DNA of 64,000 nt from Cytospora piceicola (lineage: Eukaryota > Ascomycota > Sordariomycetes > Diaporthales > Cytosporaceae). Below, piece after piece: positions 55,906-64,000 of the stretch. The notes below the pieces were generated by a model that had not been told where the DNA came from, ran no database searches, and was given only the letters and a program-made list of their open reading frames with translations. The position numbers were made by a program, and so were the translations under genes. Position 1 is the first letter of the stretch; each line of letters begins with the position of its first letter. Location: NCBI GenBank assembly GCA_023375675.1, contig JALQBC010000009.1, positions 992,001-1,056,000 on the forward strand, in the 5' to 3' direction.

Positions 55906-57115
55906 CGCGAAACCTGGCTGTGATCAAGGAACGAGCGTCATTTCAAGCAAGCGGAAAGAAGGTCGAAAGGAAAGGCATGCAGTGCGTGCTGTTGACGGAG
56001 GGGCGTCGATATCAAAGTGGATGTTGCAAGCCGGCTCTCAAAGGATGTGAGTGATGTTGGCAGGCAAGCTCAAGGGGCGCAGAGAGGAGGGAGCCGGGCA
56101 CAGCCTGTAATTGCTGTTTATGATCCCCCAGGACGAACCGGCCGAATAGGAACGAATGGTTGGCGAGGGGCTTGAGAAACGAAGTTGACTAGAGAGAGAG
56201 AGCACTGCCTCTAGTTGAGTGGGACAGGTAGGCGCGAGCAGGCGAGCAAGCGCGCGTCTGGTCGAAGTGCAGTTGGAGCAGCGCGCTGGAGAAGGGAGGG
56301 AAACCTAGCAAGAAAGGCACACGACGGGCTTGGGGTGGACGCAGAACATGAGCCGAGATTCGGTTGCACAGATAAGGCGGTTGGACCCCTGTCTCCACCA
56401 CCCGGTATTGCGTGTGCCTGGCGCTGGGCCCTGGGAAGTTTTTTCTGGGTCTGGCGGCCGTGATCCGTCCGCTCGCTTCGGGGATTAAAGCGCTGTGGTC
56501 TGTGTGCCGAGGACTCGAGGATCCAAGGATTCGAGGCTGGTTATCGTTGTCGGACAATAAAGAGACATGGACCTGTGTGAGCAGACGAGGGAGGTAGCCA
56601 TGAGTCTTAAAAGGTGGAAACTCGATGGCTGCACATCTGGTTTGACGTGCTGTTGTGCGTATGGTTTGCCGACTTTGTTGTAAGGCACGAGGCAAGGCAG
56701 CAAGGCGTGGGAAGATGATCCTTCAAACCGGAGAGTACGGCATGTGCCTCCTACTCAGGTCAAGCTGGTTTGGGAGGTACAAGACCGGACTCCTTCACTA
56801 TGCGACTGTTGACCAAGTTGATTCCCAAATCTCAATGAGCTGCCGAGCGGACCTCCAAGTCTCCAGTATCTCCAGTGTCCACAGTGTCGAGGACTAACTG
56901 GGTGTTTCTTTTGTCGTTATTGTTGTTGGAGGAGGGCAACCAAGGCTGTTGGGACCGACCTGGAACTGGAGTTGAAAGTCAAAATCGACGGGGCCTTGGC
57001 TGGTCCAGGGCATTCGCCCGGGTGATGAATCCGATTGGCAGCCAGTCGATTTTCCATCGTTGTCTCCCTCCATGGTAGTTTCATCCTTTCCTTCCTTTTC
57101 CCCAATTTCGAAGGA

Positions 57116-57164
57116 TCGAAACGAAACGAAACGACACGACACGACACGACACGAAACGAGACAA
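57116..57164. repeat. ACGAA/ACGAC pentanucleotide tandem repeat
   Basis: About nine 5-bp units alternating ACGAA and ACGAC. Confidence 0.92.
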
Positions 57165-57300
57165 AGACAATACTAAGCCAGTAGTGAAGATGCTCGCTCG
57201 GTCCAGCCTTGCCAACCTAGTTAGCGAGAGAAACAAAATACAACAAGGGGGAAGAAGGACTCCAGGTTAATTTGCTGCTGATTTCACCGCCAACACAGAT

Positions 57301-57365
57301 CACCATACCATACCATAACATACCGTACCATACCGTACCATACCGTACCGTATGATACCATATCT
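57301..57365. repeat. TACCA/TACCG pentanucleotide tandem repeat
   Basis: About twelve 5-bp units with A/G variation at the last base, 140 bp from the ACGAM array. Confidence 0.92.
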
Positions 57366-59762
57366 TACAATACTCTCACTTTGTTCCAGTGCAAAGAGTT
57401 TGTATTCCACATTGTCATGACTTCAACATGACCTGGACATGACTTTGCCATGTATTCGCCATGAGGTAGTATCCGGATTTCTCGCAGCGCATTTAGTGCA
57501 GAATCCGGTATAGCAATGGCTGCACGCACTCTCTCTTCCTGCAGGTCGCATCGGAGCCGGTATAGCATTCTCTCGATTGCAGGCTGTCGCATCTAGCCAA
57601 GGGCCAATGGGCGTCATTCCTGTTGACCCGTGAACGCACCTGACACCCCCTTTGCGAGCACATACCCTCTAGGGCTGTTCTTCTGGCTGCCCCATATCCA
57701 TTGGAGGTGGTCACAATCCGCACCCTCAAAGAACCGTGGAACCAAGAGCCGTACGTGAACTTGTCAATGTCCGACTTTGGACGCTGTCCACATGAGAACA
57801 GACTTGTATCCCAAAGGCCATGCCTAGGCCAATGAGGCTTCATCTTGGAACAAGTCGTCTTTCGTAAGCCAGAGAGAGTGGGACAACAGCCGTCTCCCCC
57901 CGACGTTAAGTCGGCGTCTCAGTGGTCGGCATTGTAGACGACAAACACCAATGAGAGCCATTAGGCTGGTATTCGACGAGATTGACCGCTGGCGCACAAG
58001 CCAGCAGTTCTTGCGGGAAAAGAGCCGCATGCCATATTGTGTGTGGGCTTCATGTCGGGGAAATACATTAAAACAAAGGAAAACTTTGTTTCTCGAAGTC
58101 CATGACCTGGGACCCGGGCAGCCGGGTTATTATATTCGCTCTCCCTCATCGCTCACCGCTCCATGTAGGTAGCCCAACTAATGAATGAACCTTGGAAATT
58201 TCTCCACCCCACAACCAGTACGATTGATGCACAGTGAGTTGGCATCCCACGACAGAAGGCTTCGTTACAATCTCATCGGGCTTACCACCATTCCTGCCCA
58301 ATTTTCCAATACGGCCATCATGGAGGTGCCACGTCAGTAACCTTGCTCTTCCTACTAAGTATGTACCGAGCAAACGCCATCTCACAGCAGATACACCATT
58401 TATTTTCCTACCTGAGATGGTCTATCCTACATCCATCACCGAATCATGCCATGTCCAAAGGTGGTCAGAACAGCTGATGGAGATCGATCGCTGAGGATAT
58501 CGGCGAAATGCAGCCATGTGCCAGTATGTGTATCATGGATAGGGGATTTCGTCCGTATGTGTGTACCGCAATTACATTCTCGGGTCTCTTTATTGTGTCT
58601 ACCATTCTGTTCTGTCAGTGTGACATCCCCAGAAGTATTCTTGAGCTGTGTAGCCTCCCAACCCTCTTTCAGCCTTGAAGTCCAGTCATAGTCCAGCTGA
58701 GGGATTGTTCGAAGTGGGCACTGGGATTACTTCAGGTATCGTATGTTTGGTTGACAAATCCGCAGATTCGTCCTCCAAGAAAGCCCCAAGGGGAAATCTC
58801 GAAGGCTCTCATCTCAACATGGCTTGCTGGGACGCCTAGACGAAGGTGCATCTGGAGACTGCTTGAGCACGATAATATCTGGAGAGGCAACCCGATACAC
58901 TGCAATAATTTCAAATACCAAGGTATTCCCAGTTGATCTTTATTCAATGAGATCCATCATTCATCAAGTACTGAATGGGCAGCCAGAGAAGTGAAGTGAT
59001 TAATTCGTCTTTCCCAGTTACCACACAGCAATCGAGAGACCCTTATACATACTTACTTAGGCATACATACAAGGCGAACAACAACGTGGGGTCTGGGAAA
59101 TTCACCAGCAACACCCCTCCAACCTTCATCCATGCAGACCCTCTCACCCCTAACCCCCCCTTCGTCCGTCTATTTCGCCTCCGCAGATTTTGGAGCTATC
59201 CCGGGGCCGGACCTTGAACCCGGCAGGCCCATAGAGAGCATGGATTTGGGTTGGGGGTCCTGCTAATGCAAGTACGGGAGTCGTGATCTTCTTCTTCTTC
59301 TGCACTGCGCCAGTCACAGCCAACTTTGGTCTGCTCCTTCCACTTACTTTCACTGAGTTGCAAAGCAAGCACAAAGCAATTTGTCGCCAACAACCTCTGG
59401 TCCAAAAGGCGCGCATACTGACAGTCTGGTCTGGCACACTGTAGCAACAAGACAGGGCTCTGAAGTCAGAACCTGCAATGTCACAAACATTCGGCGACGA
59501 CGTGCGATAGCGAACCCTGCTGTCTGCTTAGCTCTTCTGCTCAACCTTTGCCCCCTCTGGCTTCCGTTCTACTCCCAACGAGCCCTCCCTTCTTCATATC
59601 TTTCGTCCCATGTGTACTTCTATGGACTGCGACAGATCCACGCGACCCCGCCGAACCTTTTCATAACCACCTCCTTCCTCAATTCGACAACCTTCCTAAG
59701 TCCCGCTCCACGACACACAAATATACATTGCGGGCGACGCACCGCGCGACTAAGCCCACGAG

Positions 59763-62716
59763 ATGGACGAAGAGGTTCGCAAAACAATTACATCTGCAGC
59801 TGGCAAGATGGGCGACACTGCCCAGGAGAATGGGATGGCTTTCCGAGAGAGGCGCAGTGCTTCTACCTCGCCTAACGATTCCAAACCTTCGAGGTCTTTG
59901 AGTCTGTCGCCAGGTGTCAAGGCGGAGAATGAAAGCACCTCGACCCCCGAGAACGAACCCACCCCGAGACTCTCAAGAAAATCATCATCCAAGGCGGCGC
60001 GTATGCCGCCTCTTTTCGAACACCTTCCAGATGCCACAGAAGACTCTACGAAGGCATTCCAGGTTATCGGCGACTGCCTCTACGGGGCCAAACATATGGG
60101 ATCCTCAGAACACGATGCTTTAGATTGCGACTGCGCAGAAGAATGGCGTGAGTTCATGGCCCCTCTATGCCCACACCCAGTTTTGTTGTTGGACTTTATT
60201 GACGTTGTCATGCAGGCGATGGTCAAAATCATGCATGCGGTGAGGACTCGGACTGTATCAATCGGGCCACCAAAATGGAGTGTGTCGATGGCGACTGCAA
60301 CTGCGGTTCAGGCTGCCAGAATCAGCGCTTTCAGCGCAAGCAGTACGCTGATGTCTCCGTCATCAAGACCGAAAAGAAAGGTTTTGGCCTCAGAGCCAAT
60401 ATTGACCTGCAACCCAACGACTTTGTTTTCGAGTACATTGGGGAGGTCATCAATGAGCCCACATTTCGACGACGTATGATTCAATACGACCAAGAAGGTA
60501 TCAAGCACTTCTACTTTATGTCACTGACCAGAACTGAATTTGTCGATGCGACCAAGAAGGGCAATCTGGGGCGATTCTGCAATCACTCCTGCAACCCGAA
60601 CTGCTACGTGGACAAATGGGTGGTTGGTGAAAAATTGCGCATGGGCATTTTCGCCAGCCGCGCTGTTAGGGCCGGTGAGGAGCTTGTCTTCAACTACAAC
60701 GTGGATCGCTATGGCGCCGACCCGCAACCCTGCTACTGTGGCGAGCCCAACTGCACCGGCTACATTGGCGGCAAGACACAAACAGAGCGTGCCACCAAAC
60801 TGCCCCTTGCGACGATTGAAGCCCTCGGTATCGACGATGGTGGCGACAGCTGGGATACCGCTGTGGCCAAGAAACCCCGCAAGAAGAAGCCCGCCGAAGA
60901 TGACGAAGAGTACGTTAATAGCGTGCAGCTCCGTGGGCTCAACGAGGGCGGTGTCACCAAGGTCATGGCCGCTCTCATGCAATGCAAGGAGAAGTGGATT
61001 GCGGTCAAGCTGTTACAGCGCATCCAGAATGCGGACGACGACCGTGTACGCAATAGAGTTGTACAGATGCACGGCTACCAGATTCTGAAGACCACCCTAA
61101 ACACCTTCAAGGATGACGACAACATTGTCCTGCAGATCTTCGACATACTCGATAGATTTCCCAGACTCACAAAGAACAAAATCTCCGACTCTAAGATCGA
61201 GGCGGTGATTGAGGGTCTCACTTCGTCGGAGCATGAGGAGGTGGCGGCCGAGTCGAGGCGCCTCCTGGAAGAGTGGAGCAAGTTGGAGACGGCCTACCGA
61301 ATTCCTCGTAGGAAAGTTGACCCCACCGCCCAGCCCTTCAACTCCTTTGAGGAACGCCGAAAGCACGACCGCGAGGAGGAGATAATAGCCAAGCCGGTGA
61401 TTGCACCCGGTGTCATTATTCCAAAGGGTCCCAAGAGTAATATTCCCCAACGAAACCCAGCAGCGGCATACTTTGCGCAGAGGCCCCGACGGGTGTTCAC
61501 CACCCCCAATGCCCTGCCTGCCGGTTGGTTCATGGCCAAAGACCCCCTGGGCAACGTGTACTATTACACCAAGACTGGCAACACTACTTGGCAGCGCCCG
61601 ACTGCGCCAGCAGACACAGCCAAGGCGCCTTCGAAGAAGGAGCAGGACCAGAAGGCTTTGCAGGATATCATCGACAGCTTGACCAAGGAGCCTACCCCCA
61701 AGGCATCCACCTCCCTAACCCCGCAACGACAGACGACCCCTGTTCAGGATACAAAGAAGGACAAGTGGCGCTCCCTATCAGTGGAAAAGCAGATGAAGAT
61801 CTACGAGAACACTGTAAGTAAAAGTCCCACTCCCCAGCAGCGGCTATTTTCGATGATGACTAACTGTCACGGGGAAAAGCTCTTCCCCCATGTCAAATAT
61901 GTCATGGACAAGTTTCGTCAAAAGCTTCCCAAGGAGGAACTCAAACGGCATGCGAAGGATGTCAGCAAGAAGCTGGTGTCATCTGACTACAAGAACAAGC
62001 GCGTAGAAGATCCGACTTTGATCAGTGAGAAGCAAGAAAAGAAGGTCAGGAAGTACGTCAAGGACTACCTGGACCGGGCCGTGGAGAAGTACCAAGAGCT
62101 CGAGAAACGAAAGATGGAACACACATCCGGGCAGGGCTCTGAGGTCAAGGGCTTGAGTGCAGCCACCGATGCTGATGCCATTGCATCTGTTGAGACTCCA
62201 GGGACCGGCGAGGCACGTGCAGTCGACGAAGATGCTGTCATGAGCGACGTAGAGGATGCCACGAGAAGCTCTCCAGAGCGCAAGAGGAAGCGAGACGAGG
62301 AGGATCTTCTGGGCGCTAGTCTCACTCCCGAGGAGACGCCATCCCTAAAGCGGCTCAAGGAGGAGGAGACCACCGAGGAACCAACCCCGCCACCTCCTCC
62401 ACCACCTATTGGAGCCGAGATGGAGGTTGATATGACTCCGACCCAGGTGGAGGAATTCACACGCGAGCAGGAAGAGGCCCAACGGCTTGCCGACGAGGCT
62501 GAGCAGGATAGAATCCGTCAGGAGGAGGCCCTGCAGCGCGAGAATGAAGAGGCCGAACGATGGTTCGAGTTGGAGAAGAAGAACCACGAGGCGTCTACAA
62601 CCAATGGAGGAAAACACGGAGCACCCGGTGTGGACGGGGCGTCGCCAAGTGCTCCCAACACTGACGGGGCCTTGAAGCGCGGGGATGAGGAGCGCAAGCA
62701 AGAATTGCTTGAGTAA
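59763..62716 (+). CDS. set2: Set2 histone H3 lysine-36 methyltransferase
   Basis: Three exons (59763-60147, 60216-61813, 61880-62716) give 939 aa. Domain order is that of Set2. A Cys-rich AWS region spans ~118-170 ([20 protein letters not shown], then [18 protein letters not shown]). The SET domain is ~171-294 ([34 protein letters not shown] with NHSC from 251, [12 protein letters not shown]) and post-SET cysteines follow (PCYCGEPNC). A WW domain is ~562-591 ([26 protein letters not shown]), and the SRI region near 640-735 binds phosphorylated Pol II CTD. The second intron (61814-61879) is judged real because removing it joins KIYENT to [12 protein letters not shown], the expected SRI sequence, and it has GTAAGT and gactaac. 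Set2 marks transcribed chromatin. A Glu-rich C-terminus ends the protein. Confidence 0.95.
61814..61879 (+). other. In-frame, stop-free 66-bp intron of set2
   Basis: Donor GTAAGT, branch gactaac, acceptor AAAG. It has 22 codons without a stop, so an unspliced message would encode a 22-residue insertion inside the SRI domain instead of being truncated. Confidence 0.8.
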
Positions 62717-63304
62717 TGGGGCAGTAATGAGAGGCCAGGACACACGCTGGCAGTAAAACGATGGGTGAGCACGGGGCACGCATGCACGCCAGAGCTGCCC
62801 GTTCTCATCTATCAATGGCGCGCTAGACCTCGGCTCTGAGGTATCAGATGGGTTCGACCGAGATGGACTGTACTATTCGCAATATCATATTTTCCTTTTT
62901 TTCAGCAACATGGGTCGGCTCTGATTGGCCCACCGAATGGGCTTTTCCGGTTGTATATACGCATTTCCACTCTGTGCAAAGTGGGGGAGGGGGGAGGATA
63001 CAGGAAAACGCACACGGTCGGTCGGTTTCACAAGATGGGGTCGGGCGGTCAAACTTTGCGAACAAAAATCAATCGCGAGGAGTTTTTGATTGGAATGCTG
63101 AGAGATACCAGTGCATTTGTATTTGGAAAACGGTGTGCATCTAAGAGATTGGACGGCGGGTGGATGGGTGGGTGGGGGAGGGCCGAGGGTTTGTGGCTCT
63201 TTGCACATACCGGGATGGATTTGGCGTTTTCGGGTTCAGGGGTGGTGGACCAGGACATCTGACTGTCAACTGTGCGGGCTACCATCGAGTTAGGATGGGA
63301 GGGC

Positions 63305-63338
63305 GGTCTGTCCGTCCGTCCGTCCGTCTGTCTGTGTC
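63305..63338. repeat. (GTCC/GTCT)n tetranucleotide repeat
   Basis: About eight 4-bp units. Confidence 0.9.
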
Positions 63339-63520
63339 CATGAGAGGACATGTGTACGAAAACGGGTAGACAGGCCCTGAGCGATGTGTTGCTAAACCTC
63401 TTTCCAAGAGAAATGGACGTTCGAGCTCCGACAGATACTGTGTTGAATCAGTGAGGTGTGTTGTGGGTGCTGCTTCCGTGGGTGGAGTCGGGTCTCCTTG
63501 AGGCGTGTCTGGGATTGTAT

Positions 63521-63547
63521 CACAGTCACAGTCACAGTCACAGACAG
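63521..63547. repeat. (CACAGT)n hexanucleotide repeat
   Basis: Four and a half units. Confidence 0.9.
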
Positions 63548-64000
63548 ATGGACAACAATCATGTGCAAGAGATTGTTATATGCATCCATCCATCCAGGTT
63601 GTGGGGTCCAGGCAGTGGGATCCAGACACAGACACAGACAGGGGGAATCATTGTCCCTCATTGTCCCTGGGTTACTAGACCTTTGGTATGACAAAGCTCT
63701 CTCCCACTGACTGACAGTGGTATGCTACCTGCCAAGTCAAAGAATTGCTTTCATGAGATCCCCACTGGTAATGTCAATACAGCCAGCCCCCTCTTCTGTC
63801 GAATGCCCTCGCAGTTGCTACCCTTCTGCTACAGCAATCCTACCTTCCCAATCGCACGAGACAACAGCTGAGGAATACTCTATATTCTATCCTTTTGACG
63901 TTTAAGGATGGGCTGGGTCTCCATTGCTCATCAAGCCGGGTATCGTCGGTCGGGAGCCCCATCAATCAACCCCCACGGGGAAACTGTGAAAGGGTATAAG

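Larger units (their letters stand above)
55906..59762. other. 3.86-kb divergent intergenic region
   Basis: No supportable gene. It contains two short-unit tandem arrays (ACGAA/ACGAC at 57116-57164; TACCA/TACCG at 57301-57365) and tattagca-type AT-rich spacers. The right 400 bp is pyrimidine-rich and leads into SET2. An ATG at 59610 opens an 18-codon uORF ending at 59666. Confidence 0.55.
62717..64000. other. Intergenic sequence to the right edge, with microsatellites
   Basis: 3' flank of set2 and beyond; no gene is seen. It contains a (GTCC/GTCT)n run at 63305-63338 and a (CACAGT)n run at 63521-63547 with related cacaga units at 63620-63640. Confidence 0.6.

Noticed and set aside
1..64000. 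Biosynthetic gene cluster or defence/NLR island
   Set aside because: No polyketide/peptide synthase, terpene cyclase, HET or NLR domain is visible; the ABC transporter and velC are not accompanied by tailoring enzymes.

Overview
The window is nuclear DNA of a filamentous ascomycete (Pezizomycotina; the gene families and short-intron architecture fit a Sordariomycete-like fungus, but I cannot name the genus). Supporting signs are spliceosomal introns, nearly all 53-102 bp long, with GTRNGY donors and CTAAC/CTGAC-type branch sites; a velvet-family regulator; a velvet/Set2/Bre1/Rad23/Bdp1 gene complement; and intergenic DNA rich in TACCTAGGTA-type palindromes and simple repeats. There are no operons, no rRNA or convincing tRNA, no CRISPR and no intact transposon.

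Layout, left to right. A disordered protein gene runs off the left edge (- strand, start 1873). Then come a large dynamin/SLIP-GC-like GTPase (+, 4503-8017), a Ser/Pro/Ala-rich coiled-coil protein (-, 8983-10635), a 4.7 kb gene-free region and the velvet regulator velC (+, 15367-16674). Next are a predicted mitochondrial helical-repeat protein (-, 17839-19198) divergent from the U3 snoRNP protein UTP16 (+, 19775-21000), a GPI-type DUF7729 surface protein (-, 21876-23158), 3.8 kb of repeat-rich spacer, an ABCB full transporter (-, 26958-31066) and a SARAF-family ER calcium-entry regulator (+, 33657-34721). The middle holds a dense housekeeping block: BRE1 H2B ubiquitin ligase (-, 35214-37933) divergent from TFIIIB subunit BDP1 (+, 38654-40795), RAD23 (-, 41568-43233) and a four-helix membrane protein (-, 44415-45854). 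The right part carries a secreted GH35 beta-galactosidase (+, 49785-53099), an AT-hook-like protein (-, 54762-55905), the H3K36 methyltransferase SET2 (+, 59763-62716) and gene-free DNA to the edge.

The genes do not form one pathway. Several serve core nuclear functions (BRE1 and SET2 in transcription-coupled chromatin marking, BDP1 in Pol III initiation, UTP16 in ribosome biogenesis, RAD23 in proteasome delivery and repair), mixed with environment-facing genes (velC, ABC transporter, beta-galactosidase, GPI protein).

I saw no clear new multi-gene system. The most interesting unexplained signals are: abrupt intragenic patches of extreme G/C third positions in about half the genes; a short upstream ORF that overlaps the velC start codon; an in-frame stop-free intron inside the SET2 SRI domain; a missing G4 lysine in the GTPase; clusters of palindromic TACCTAGGTA motifs seen only between genes; and a possible LTR relic with a primer-binding-site-like sequence near 8.5-8.9 kb.
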